A stretch of DNA of 64,000 nt, from contig CM060069.1 of NCBI GenBank assembly GCA_030533445.1, forward strand, positions 25,654,837 to 25,718,836, written 5' to 3'. The first letter of the stretch is position 1. The number at the start of each line of letters is the position of its first letter. Shown here piece by piece: positions 49,935 to 61,500 of the stretch. The position numbers and the translations under genes were made by a program. This DNA is from Cyprinodon diabolis. Taxonomy: Eukaryota; Chordata; Actinopteri; Cyprinodontiformes; Cyprinodontidae. The notes under the pieces are model-generated. The model had not been told where the DNA came from. It saw only the letters and a program-made list of their open reading frames with translations, and searched no databases.

Positions 49935-51891
49935 AGCACATTATCTCCCACCTTACATGCAGAAGAAAAGATCAACTTGACGAGTTCAACATGAGGCACA
50001 GTAGCAGGATTCTTAAGGGTCGACTCTGTAGGGATTGGGCAGTGCTAAAGATGAAGAGGTTGGGAGCAACCTGTGCCCCAGTGGTGGAGCTTCTGGGCTT
50101 ATACAAATGCTCTCTCTACCCTTGATCTGAACAGGAGAAAAGCCCTGTACAACCAAGCTTAAATCTTCAGTAAATATTCAAAGAGGCCTAATCACAGAAA
50201 ACAACAGGAAATCCATTTATTCATATTTAAATAAAACAATGTATGTTGTGTTCTCTTCCTGATAGTGTTTACTTTGACAATTTTGAGCCTGAAAATAATT
50301 GTTGCACTCAGTAGTCATAAACACTGTAGTATGTCATTAGCCAATAGTTTATATATAATATATATATAATGGCAAATATGTACATATTAAATAAAGTAAC
50401 TAAATCTAAGAGTATAAGGATAGAATTTCTATCGATAATATTAGTATTAGTTAGGCAGTTTAACCATGCGACCGTCATCCTGCCAGCAAAATCTGAATGT
50501 TTCTGCTGCTCAGTGAACACCAATATTCATTTTATATTCTAAGTCCAACGTCTTTGACCCGTTTTTTTTTCACACGTGATCTCACACTTTTCCCCCTTTC
50601 TTTCACACATCCAGTAGGTGTTGCTGATTGCTATAAAGATCCCCACCCTCCTTAGTGTGACATGACTTATAGATACAAACCACCGCACAAAATTAAGAAA
50701 AAAAAATATTTTTGCTTCACTACACTATGTGTAACACATGCAAATATACACGCATTCATAATTTGTTTTGTGCTTTAACCTTTTTCTTTTGTAGTTCTTT
50801 TTTGAAAACCTCATCCATAGATGTTACCATCGTGTTATGACAGCCTTTTGGAAACAGCACAGGAGACCTTAGTTCCCGTCTTATCTATGGTACTGTTCTT
50901 ATACTTAACCTCGTGAAAAGGGAAGTAACGTAAGCAAGGTAAGTGAACTAGGAGCTACAATTTTATGAATTTAAATGCAGCCATCATCTGCGCCTATGGC
51001 TGTTTTCCTTGTATACTCTTTACACACATGCACAATGTCTCAGCTCTGACCACATGGTCTTGTTATGGTAAATTTAAAAAAGCACTTTGCATACTGACAA
51101 ATAGAGCAAAAAAATAACAAAATGTAATGTAATTTAAGCTGAAGTGAGCTCCATGCAAGGTCATAGCACCTTACTAGGCTCCTTTACTGGAGAGATCTAG
51201 TTTGTGCATTTTATCAGATAAAAGCCTCTATCTATCATTTTCAGACATCAAAATAAATTCAAATATCTGTTTACTATACAGAGAATATAGAAGAACTGCA
51301 AATTAAAGTGAACCACAAAGATCAACAGGAGACAAACAGAGGCAGGAAAGGCAGTAGTGGTGCAGCTATCCTTTGTCCTGCCTGTTTCTCCATGCACACC
51401 TTTCATACTGTATACTGCTGTGCTGAGTGCAGGTGCATAGTGTGGTTTTGTTGTTTGTTTATCTGTGTGGGTGTGACTCTCTGTTGCTGCAGGGCAGGAC
51501 TGACAGGTGCTCTGTCACTGGCTGCAGCCCATCTATACACAACAGATTGTTTTTAAGCTCACATTGGTCATTGGGCTGTTCTTGAGGTAGCTCTCATCCA
51601 TTTTTCTTTTCCTCTCTGTTCTTTCTGAGATCTCGAGACAACTCCATTCCTCATTCATGGATTTCTGGAAGACAGATAACCCCACTCCTTAGCACCTCTG
51701 CCCCAAAGAGTTCTCCCGAATCTCTTGTCAGTTATACTCAGTTCCCTGGAAACCATTTATGCACTTGTCACACCCAGGCGGAGCCCAAACACCTGGAACA
51801 GGCCCAAAGAAGATAACTGACACTGCTCCTTGCTTTGCAAACCTCACTCACAGCATAAGAACACCTTCTCCTCCCAGAATGGCAATTTCAT
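49935..51891. other. Gene-free stretch
   Basis: No supported gene. 51550-51880 is GC-richer than its surroundings and free of recognised repeats. It could be conserved regulatory sequence, but nothing in it proves that. Confidence 0.4.
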
Positions 51892-53208
51892 CAGGGGCGT
51901 GCACACATAGACACTAGGTGTTGCTAAAGCACTAGGAAGTTTGCCCTTTATCAACGAAAATGTCCTTTTGAAACTCGTTTTTTTTATTTATTTTTTATTA
52001 ATATTATTAAGATTTTACTGATGTCGGTTTTGAAATGATCTTTTGAAAACCCGAGCCATTAAAAACGACTGAAACAATGCCCCGAAATGAGCCACCTCCT
52101 TGTGCGCACCCGACCAGCCTCTCGCTCTTCCTTTGTCACGTGAACTCGCGCGGTCGCCCGCAGGGCATTCCAGATGCGAAGCTCAGTCACTCTTACCAGG
52201 TAATATACAGATCAAGCAGAATCATTTTGTTGTGCATTAAAATGTCTCATTCAGCAGCACCAAACAAGCATTTTTGCCAACTGGTCACCTGATAAACTAG
52301 TTCGGCTAGATAAAGTTTTACACTGTAGCCCAAGTCAATGACAGATAACATGAGGACGACCACATAGGCTACAAATAATTTCGGTAGAATTTGCAATTGC
52401 AAATCTATGTGTTAAGACAAAGCTTTTCTGTTGTATAGGTTTTGTTAGGAAACATAAATAAACACATTTTGGTCTCTTTATTGTCTTAATTGTATATTGA
52501 TTTAGTAATTACAGCACGATGCCAAGAAAGGAGGGTTAATCGTATTGAAAAATCTTAAAAGCTGTTCACATTTTATTTTTAAGTGGTTTGTACAAAATCA
52601 GCAGGTATTAAAATAGCTATTATTTTGTAGGCTACCATAAGTCATATCCACGTGACAAGACTTCCAGTCATGTTGCCCTAATAGCCCATTATTTAAACTA
52701 ATGTGGCATATCTACTAAAGCTATTATTATTATTATTATTATTATTATTGTCATGATAGTAATTATTAGGATTAGGATGAGGGAGAACAGATGGATGAGG
52801 GAGAGCAGCGGGATGAGGGAGAGCAGCAGGATGAGGGAGAGCAGCAGGATGAGGGAGAACAGCAGGAAGAGGGAGAACAGATGGATTAGGGAGAGCAGCA
52901 GGATGAGGGAGAGCAGCAGGATGAGGGAGAGCAGCAGGATAAGGGAGAGCAGCAGGATGAGGGAGAACAGACGGGTGAGGGAAAACAGGGAGATGAGCCA
53001 GATGAAAGAAGAAGAAAGATGAGCTTTAGTCTGTTCTGTTGGTGGTGTGACTTTTTTCCATTGAAAACTCATGTTTAGAGAATGTTACACACAAAAGTCA
53101 AATTTCATTCAACATGCGTGTGTATTTTTTTTATAATTAAGTGTTCCACGTGCACTAAAAAGTGCCCCCCCCAGCACCTGCCCCCAAAAATGTCTGTGCA
53201 CGCCTCTG
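51892..53208 (+). mobile_element. hAT-type non-autonomous element with perfect 8-bp duplication
   Basis: Begins CAGGGGCGTGCACACATAGA and ends TGTCTGTGCACGCCTCTG, which are inverted ends of a known hAT terminal type. The 8-bp repeat AATTTCAT flanks it exactly (51884-51891 and 53209-53216). The 1317-bp body has no transposase domain. An ATG-led open piece at 52077-52200 (MPRNEPPPCAHP...) ends at a GTAATA splice-like site and may be a leftover first exon. An 18-bp minisatellite lies inside. Confidence 0.9.
52774..52985. repeat. 18-bp minisatellite inside the hAT element
   Basis: About eleven to twelve units of an 18-base motif (GATGAGGGAGAGCAGCAG) with scattered substitutions such as AGAACAGATG variants. 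The length is a multiple of three, so all frames stay open. One plus frame would read an acidic DEGEQQ repeat and another reads RMRESS. The minus frame reads LILLLS. No frame has other support as a protein. Confidence 0.9.
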
Positions 53209-53216
53209 AATTTCAT

Positions 53217-55555
53217 GCAACTAAATAATAAATGCAAGACTTCACAAAACTGCAAATAAACCATTTTTACTGTCATCAGACAAGCACTACTCTCTCAGTA
53301 CCCCCCCCCCCCCCCCCCCCCCCCCCATTCCAGCTTTCTGTGGGAACTGTAGAGTTAAAGGAAGAAAAGCATGTCATCCGTTGTTTGTGTATTTGTAATA
53401 AACTTTCAAGTCTAATTCTACGCAAAACCTCATAATGCATCCTCATTAGTCGGAAATGGGTTTCTCCAGCTCATACATCTGATGAATCCTTAAAAACAAC
53501 AACTCTATCATATCTTATGCAACATTTAAGACTATTTAAATATACCGAAAGAAAAAAAAAGGAAGATTATAAATAAAGGGCAAAAATTATGGCAAAAACA
53601 ATTTTTCGTTCAATATCAAATAGTCAGGTACCTGCACATAAGATCATTTATTTTCCATGAATGTGTCACCTCTATGTGAAACATGCAAGTTATCCCTCAA
53701 ATGTATAACAATTTCTATCAAACAGAAGGAAACCACTTCCAAACTAAGGAACTGAAATTGCTAGAACAGGCACACATATCAATCTCTATTTCCCTTGCAG
53801 ACTGATCCATCTGCTTTTATCTGCAGCTCAGGATGTCTGCCCCCACTCATTGTGCCTAACAACTGTTACTGTCCTCTAAATCACTTTCTTTCAAATCTGA
53901 TAAATCCTGGTAATCTGAATGAATGTGAGAATAGGACTCTTCCTCATTACCTTGATTGCAAGAAACCATTGAGCAGCATGTTCCTATGTCTCTGGTGAAA
54001 CGAGAGCCTTGGTGTTCAGCTATTTCTGTATCAACACCTATACAGAAGCTTTTTAGGTGTCAGAATCATATTCTGCAGCCAAAAATGTGTTTCTTACATA
54101 GATGCATAGTGATTGGTAAGGAATAAAAGATAGCATTAGTGTGGTGGATTGTTGGATTAATAGTTCCATAAAAAATGCAAATTACAAATGTAAGGTTGAG
54201 TAATATGATTCAGTCTGTATTCAACATATTAAACCAGTATAACACTATTTCAATAAAAGAAGTCATGTAATTTGGATTTTAATAATTGTGTTTTAATTAC
54301 TTAAAATTGTTTGAATTTGAATAGTTTGGAAAATGGTTCAATGTTTTATATTTTTAACAAAAAAAACAACAAAAAAAAAAACAGGATTGTTAATTCGGTG
54401 TTAATGATTATAATTCGATTTTTTAAAACACGAGTGCAAATTAAACTACCATAAACCAAAGGTATGTCACCTTGACTGATTCCGAACTGTGAAAATTGTG
54501 CCTCCTACCTCCTGTTCCTAGCTCCTATATATTCCCCTTTGCCAGGGTCAACAGTAAAAATGCTATCATATGCTGATTCCAGACAGCCTTCAACCTTATC
54601 TAAATCTTTATAGGACGGGAGTGCACATGGAGGATCCTAATTGAAAAAAAATCCAAATGAAGAACACAAGTTCAAAAAATGCAGCAATTGGCTGAAGCCC
54701 TCATGAAATTCAAAACATTTGAAGTTATATTTGCATGTGACACACAGAGTACATGTTGAAATATTTAATTTGTTGTCCTTGTATGTCCTGTCATGCCTAA
54801 GCGAGGGATAGGAACCTTTGGAGGTCCCTAAGCTATAGTAAATGAACTATATGAGGCATCCTGCTTCCGATTCCTACCTTCTTCATTACTGACAGCACTG
54901 TTTGGACATACTTATCCAGGCCACTGCTGACACTTTGTTAAAATGTCAATTGAACCCCTGTTTTCAGGTAGAGAGATTTGAGTAGAGTGACCTGAACTTA
55001 TCTTGTTTAGCTTCAGTATGTTTGATCTGATGTTGGTAACCACAGAGGTAAGTCTTACTTACTTTCTGTTGCTTATCGAGAGCAATGTGAAATTAATTTG
55101 TCTCATTTTACCGTTTTATTTCCTTCTAAAAACTCCATGCATGCATATATGTTACATCCGTATGCATTTGCTGTGCCTTTATAATTTTGACTTAATGTAA
55201 GCTTTTAAAAATGTTTATGGATATTATCTAAAAAAAATTATTTATTTAATTTATGTAACTTTGTTGATTGTTGAGGTTATTATCAACCTCTAAGGCATTA
55301 ACAACCAACAAACATAAAAGACAATGAGTGGAGCATGCAGAGAGAAACAACTCTGCTCCTCTTTTTTCCAAACATTCTTTAGCCGTTTCTTTTTTTTTTA
55401 CAGGTTGTAACAGCTTCCAAGTTAAAATTTGAAATTGTAAGACAAACATAGAGTAACATAGACAACATTGATGTTTTAAATAAAATAAAAAAAATATTTT
55501 CATATCTCTGCAGATCCAGTTGCATGCATAGAGCCACCTATTCCTTGGATAGGAG
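53217..55555. other. Gene-free stretch with a 26-base C run
   Basis: No supported gene. It contains an uninterrupted run of 26 C at 53301-53326. The frames at 53232-53435 and 53795-53998 have no domain. Confidence 0.45.
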
Positions 55556-55855
55556 CTGCTGTCTATCTCCAGCAGTTAATTTGCAGGGTGTGCCTATGGT
55601 TGTTTGCCCGTTTGTCACAGTACAACAGAGATGAAAGTCAGGCAGCCAAGCATGCACACACTAACAACTAAAGGAAGTGTTGGAAAATACCCTGGTATAC
55701 TCATGTTTGTGGTTTGGTAGGAGGAATCCAAAAGAGGTAAACTAACCAATAGACATGGACTGCATTCAAACTCCATACAAAAAGGGATTTGACTGTGGAA
55801 TCTTTTTTCTCCTAAGGCAACCATCCTAAAAACTGCAATGCTATGTAGCTCCTAT
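55556..55855 (-). mobile_element. Old copy of the SINE-like interspersed repeat
   Basis: On the minus strand, words such as ATGGAGTTTGAATGCAGTCC, CTCCTACCAAACCACAAAC and GGCAAACAACCATAGGCAC follow the order of the family seen at 19797-20148, with heavy decay. Both boundaries are approximate. Confidence 0.5.
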
Positions 55856-57367
55856 CAAGATCAGCAGTTTCTAAGAACAAAAATATTTTTCCTGTGGTGC
55901 CCTCAAATGGCTCATATAGGTATTGCAAAAATAAATGTTATGTTTTTATTATCTCAGATTAAAATAACTTTGTTTGTATTTAGTTCATATGATTTACAGA
56001 TACTCTATGACAGATTCGAAAATCACTGCAAGTCTTTAGGTTGATATTTGTCTTACCTATTTTTTTGTTTTCTCTTTTGTTTTATTCATGCAACATATCC
56101 TTGTTGAACCTGTTCTTCTGGTTTTATTTTGGTTGTTTGTACTTGCTAAACAAATGGTATTTGCTTTCAAAAGTCTTATTTCAGTGGAAGACATACCTCT
56201 CAAATGACTTACTGGCAGACTGCTGATCTGTGGTTTATACCACTGAATTTAGAAAATGATGAACTTCATACCACACTGTTAAGTGTTGATGTAACAGCAG
56301 GTCTTCTGTCACAGAGAAAAACAAAAAGTGACTGATGTGAGCAAATAGCATAGTAGCATAGCCACAATAGTCTTTCTCTGAGGTCTTGACCGGTAGCAGT
56401 CATAGTTTTTCACGGTCTGGTGGGCTTTTTTTTTACCACTTTAAGGAGTCAGTGTGTTACAGTAATCTGAACCAGTTAGAGGTGAGTTACACAGATCAGA
56501 TAGAGATACTTAGGAAAACCAATAAATTATCTGAACTGTCTCTGGCACCTTTTTATTTGAACTTTCCCAATCCCTGAAACCTGATACTGAAAGAAACAAC
56601 ATGACATTAATTTTCTTTCTTACACAAACCACTTCTCAGTGTTCAAGATTTTTTTTTTCTATGAACTGAAGTAAGTGGAGTAAGTGTCTTCAGAGGGATT
56701 TATGAGTTATATCTATATGCTGTTAAGCTTAATTGGTTATATAATGTGAAGAAGGAGTATTTCATCCCAATTTTAAAGGTTTTGTGGCTTAAAATCAAAG
56801 GGATTTACTATAGAACTGGATATAATTAATCTAGACTGCTAGTCTGCTAGAGATGAGAGTTCAACTAAATTTACTTTACAAAACCTTTGAAGAAAAAAGC
56901 CAATGCTAAATCACAATATGATGCACAATATTTTGTTTGTCACAAGCTCATCATTAACAGAGGGAGCGAATCATTTGTCAGGAACATACAAAAAGCACAC
57001 TATTACATAAACATGGTGTTAACAGCAATGTATAAATGAATAGATTTTAGACTGTGTTTAAAGCTGGACAACATCCCTGAACGTACAACCAGAACTTCAA
57101 TGGACTGGTCTGGATTAAAGCATACTGTACTTACATGTTTATGCTACAATGACCACGTCAAAGTCTATATCCAAACCCAATGAAAAATATGCGGCAAGAT
57201 TTAAAAATTCCTTTTAGAGATATTCTTCAAATCTGAGTCAGAAATGTTTTTGCAAAGAATAATAGATAAAAAAATGATCAAAGAAAGTTGATTTTTTCAG
57301 CTGTTACTGCTCCCTGTCTATTACAAATGTTTGCCTGACTCTTTGATAATCAAACAAAAGGATGAAT
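55856..57367. other. Gene-free AT-rich stretch
   Basis: No supported gene or clear repeat. Confidence 0.45.
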
Positions 57368-57715
57368 AACTTTGCAATATATATATACATATGTATATAC
57401 ATATATATATTATATATATAGGTGTGTGTGTGGCGTGGTTCGTTAATTAAAAAGTACCGTAACCCACCTTTTGTATATATTTGGCAATTAAATAAACTTA
57501 TGAAAAAATAAAAAAAGTTAAATGTTAACTTTGCAAGACATGTACTAAAATATACTAATATATACATATACTAATATATATATATATATATATATATAGG
57601 TGTGTTTGTGTGTGTGTGTGTGTGGGGGGGGTTAATTAAAAGTAACCCACCTTTTGTATATATTTGGCTATTAAATAAACTTTTGGAAAAAAAAAAAGTT
57701 AACCGATTTCTAAAT
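57368..57715 (+). repeat. Tandem duplication with TA/TG microsatellites
   Basis: Two copies of a segment of about 110 bases occur at about 57412-57535 and 57590-57710. Both hold a TATATAGGTGTGTGTG start, a GTTAATTAAAA block, ACCCACCTTTTGTATATATT, a TTAAATAAAC word and an A-rich end before GTTAA. TA arrays precede each copy. It is non-coding. Confidence 0.75.
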
Positions 57716-57717
57716 AT

Positions 57718-57915
57718 TATTTCAGTATAATATCAGAAAAAAAGTCAGAATTCTGACTTAATCTCAGAATTCTGACTTTTTTTTCCTCAGAATTCTGGCT
57801 TTTATCTCAGAGTTTTGACTTCAATTCTGAGATTAAAGTCAGAATGCTGAGATTAAGTCAAAATTCTGACTTTAATCTCAGCATTCTGACTTTTTTCTCA
57901 TATTATACTGAAATA
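57718..57915. repeat. Long imperfect palindrome (hairpin-type repeat)
   Basis: The left arm starts TATTTCAGTATAATATCAGA and the right arm ends with its inverse, ATATTATACTGAAATA. In between, the unit GTCAGAATTCTGAC and close variants recur about every 20-25 bases in both orientations, joined by AATCTCAG/CTGAGATT. The whole 198-base segment could fold into a long hairpin. It resembles a foldback MITE. No target duplication could be set because its left flank is low-complexity. Confidence 0.8.
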
Positions 57916-58259
57916 CAATGTAAAAATCTGTTAACTTTTTTAGTTTTTTCAGTGCTCTTAATCCTCTTCCGTAGTATTGTATTGGTTGGATTCTTAAAAT
58001 GTATTCTGTGGGCAAAAGGTTAATATATTGTATTTATATGATATCTGACAGAAACTTGGAGCTAAAAACACCATCCTCTGAGTGACCTATTGTGTTTGAA
58101 TTTTGAAATGAGTTACAGAGATAAATTAACTTTTACATTTATTTATAAATGCGATATAAGTCTAAATAATATCTCGTTTCCATGCTGTTGAACCTTTTTG
58201 ATTTGCTGTATGAGGTAAAGAGTAATTAAAGTAATTGAAATTGACAAAAATATAAATTA
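57916..58259. other. Short intergenic stretch upstream of tesc
   Basis: AT-rich with no feature that I can support. Confidence 0.4.
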
Positions 58260-58503
58260 GACGTCGCCCTGTGGTTATTTTAGGACTGTGTCGTCATAGG
58301 AACCGGTGTTGCGGAAGTGGCCCTCCCTGTCAACAGAGGGATGAGACCTGCTCGGCTTCCACGAACAGAGGAAAACACAGGTGTGCGCTCTGGATCTTTA
58401 ACACTCGCCTGAGCGTGGATTGTTGTGGAACATGATCGCATGATCCCGAGCTGGTTGTTGCGTCTGATTGCTGCTGGAGAAGCAGCGAGAAGTGAGAGCA
58501 GCG
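58260..58503 (+). promoter_or_regulatory. tesc: Probable tesc promoter / 5' UTR, CpG-richer
   Basis: This segment has many more CG dinucleotides than the surrounding AT-rich sequence (for example ACGTCGCC, GTGTCGTCA, ACCGGTGTTGCGG, GAGCGTGG). It runs directly into the start codon at 58504. No clear TATA box is present, which fits a CpG-type vertebrate promoter. The transcription start is not defined. Small upstream ATGs are present (for example in CATGATCGCATGATC), so part of the segment may be outside the transcript. Confidence 0.45.
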
Positions 58504-61500
58504 ATGGGAGCACTGCTGTCCGCACAGGCTCCACAGGAGTATTCTCATCTGTCGAAGAAAACTGGCTGTGAGTAATCATTATTGCTTTCATTGACAAACT
58601 CTTCGTTGTTGGGTGAGAAGGAAGCATAAATAAGAGCTTCTTTAAACGGAAATATGATTTCCAGTCTTATATTAAGGATCCCCAGTAAACCTGACTCTTT
58701 AAAAAAACAAACAAGCAGAACTATTTAGTTTAGAGCTCAAACAGCTGCACGTTTATCCATCAAGTTTGGCGCAGAAATAATGAATTATTCAATGAAAGTC
58801 AGGGGAAGAGTAACATAATCCTCTACAAAGGATCTTTCATAATGAATTGTTCTGGTCGTTGCTTCACTACTGTTTATTATTACTTTGAAATAACTACCTG
58901 CAACCTCTAAAGTGTGGTAGACATAGGAAAGGTAAACTGAGGTGCTTTAAATTTTCTTTGAATAATCAAACATTGTGGTCAGAAGTTTCCATAATTGAAT
59001 AATGAGCTGGGAGTAAAATCTTAAAGTTAAATACAAATTATTTTTAAGTTTTAAAATATGGTTTAAAAATTTTGGGGAGTGGCGCCCTGATGGTTAGGGC
59101 ATAGAGCTTGGAATCCTGAGGTTGCGAGTTCGAGCCCCACTGCCACTCTGGCTCCCTGAGCAAGACCCTTAACCCCACACTGCTCCCCCCATGAAGGAAG
59201 CCCAATGCTCCCCAAGGGGATGGGTTAAATGTAAAGGTAAATTTCTCCAATGTGAAATCAATAAAGTTCTATTATTAATAAGTGCAGATCTGCTCTCTCT
59301 GTGCTCTATGATTTTCAGTTTCATTGGAGCAGATTGAAGTGCTGCATAAGAGGTTCAAACAGCTGAGCCAAGATGAAGATGTTTTGAGGTAAGATCCACC
59401 TTTCGAACCTTTCACTGGTCATCGGATATTTAGTTCCCTCTGACTACTTTAATTAATCATTTATAAATAGCTTTCCATCTACAATAATAAACCAGCTCTG
59501 ACCATAGGAGCTTTTTTTCCCTGTTACTAAAAACCTGCTTGACAAGCTTCATGTCATGTCGTGTATAAAGAAGATGCATATAGCAGTGCGTGTAATGTTT
59601 TAATTTTTTCCGTTACCCCCTTAGGAAGGAACACTTCAATGGAATCCCGGATCTGGCATGCAATCCCATCAGTGCACAGATCACAGAGGCTTTCTTTGAC
59701 CAAAGGTACAGCACAATACAGTGATGCATCCTAACTTTAGAAAACATGTAAGAAGGTGTGAACAATTATTATATTCTATTATATTTTCTATTGTCTTATA
59801 CTAATTCATCATTTTCTTTATTTTAAGGTACAAGAACTATATCTTAGTGCTAGAAAAACATACAAAGCTTAATGATAGGAAGCAGTTCCATCTATGATCA
59901 ATGAGTTACTGTAAAATCAATCGATTTAAGGAAAACATTTTCTTTATTTTTTTTTTGTACTTGACAAATAAGTCAATCTCGCTAAAGGAAAATATGCTAA
60001 TTACATGTGTTGCTGCAGAGCAGAATAGCCTAAAGATCCTCCGTGCTGAAAACATGGGTTACCCTTATGCAGCTAGCTCACCAAATATACTTCTGATTGG
60101 TCACTTATTTTCTGAATAAACAGTCACCAACCACTCATAGAGTGGTCAGTCTTATTGGGCCTGTCCACTATTACTTCAGGCTTATAGAAATAAACAGAAA
60201 GAGAGATTTCTCTCTTTCTGTTTAAATAAAAATAATACACGTAGAAAGGACCCAAAACAAAGTTTTTGATTTCTCTCAATATGTATATATTTATTCATGG
60301 CCTGCAGGTATTTTTTTTTTGTTTGAGTCAAATGTGAACTGCGCTTTACATGCAGTCAGAGCATGTCATAAAGTCCAGCTCCCAGACTATCACATAGTGG
60401 TGCAGTGGCTAGCACTGCAGCCTTACAGCAAGAAGGTTGGAGATTGGCCTGTTTTCCAGTGTGGTCCTGTGACTGGGTGGATGTGCTCTCTTCATCCTCT
60501 GGCATGGGAGCTGGCTCGGAGCTCGTCTGCCTGGCTGTGTGTTTCCTGGACGGGGCCGCCTTTTACAGCTGCTTTTTGTGTCTCTGCTTCCATCTCCTTG
60601 AACCCCAGTCGGCCTCAGCAGATGGCCGCTCACACTGAGCCTGGTTCTGCTGGAGGTTTCTTCCTGTTAAAAGGGAGTTTTTCCTCTCCACTGTCGCTAC
60701 AAGCATGCTTAGTGTGAGGGATTGTATTTGAGTCAATGAGTCGATGCAATCAACTGGTTTTCCTTAGATAGAAAACTTTGTATCAATTTGACTGTATGAT
60801 CTGGTTGAACTGTAAAGTGCCTTGAGATGACATGTGTTGTGAATTTGGCGCTATATAAATAAACTGAATTGAATTGAATTGAAGGTTGTGGGTTCAAGTC
60901 TTGGCCCAGGATCTTTCTCCATTAAGTTTGCATGTTTTCCCTGTGCATGTGTAGGTTGTCTAAATTATCCTTTGGTGAGAGTGTGTCTGTGAATGGTTGT
61001 GTGTCAATAGGTGTATTGTGCTGTGATGGATTGGTAACCTGTCCAGGGTATATAGAGTTTGTAAGATGGGAAATGGAAATAACTTTTGAAGTGAAATGAT
61101 ATGTGAAAAATCTAATTTGCTTAAATTTAAATTTCTATACAAACATTAATTCTTGTTAATTTAGTTAAAAGTAAGTATATTAGGTTGGGCTAATTTCAAT
61201 ACATTAGTTTGCTTCATCAACTGAAATGTTCAGAAAATCATTTGAAACAGGGCCAAGATTTTAAGTTGTGTCAAGTGCAGTATTATTGTTAAATCAACAT
61301 AATATAATCAGGTCATAACAAGTGATTAAATTCAGATTTTGTCAAAGTCAAACATTTTAGATGTGATATCTGGGCATCTTTTTTTTTGTTTGAGCAAGGT
61401 TATACTTTTCCAGTGTGGTAATCTAGGGAATAGAGAAAACATTGGAAGTGTTTATAAATGTGGAAAGGGGACACGGAAAATACTTCCGTACTGGAAGAAT

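Noticed and set aside
52698..53072. Open frames on both strands through the 18-bp repeat (124 and 89 residues)
   Set aside because: The repeat unit is a multiple of three and keeps every frame open; there is no other sign of coding.
59078..59280. Functional tRNA gene
   Set aside because: The tRNA-like head has A and B boxes but does not form a complete cloverleaf, and it continues into a SINE body and tail.
60319..60717. 132-residue plus-strand frame in tesc intron 3
   Set aside because: It runs through two nested repeats and matches the equivalent frames in other copies of the same retroposon.
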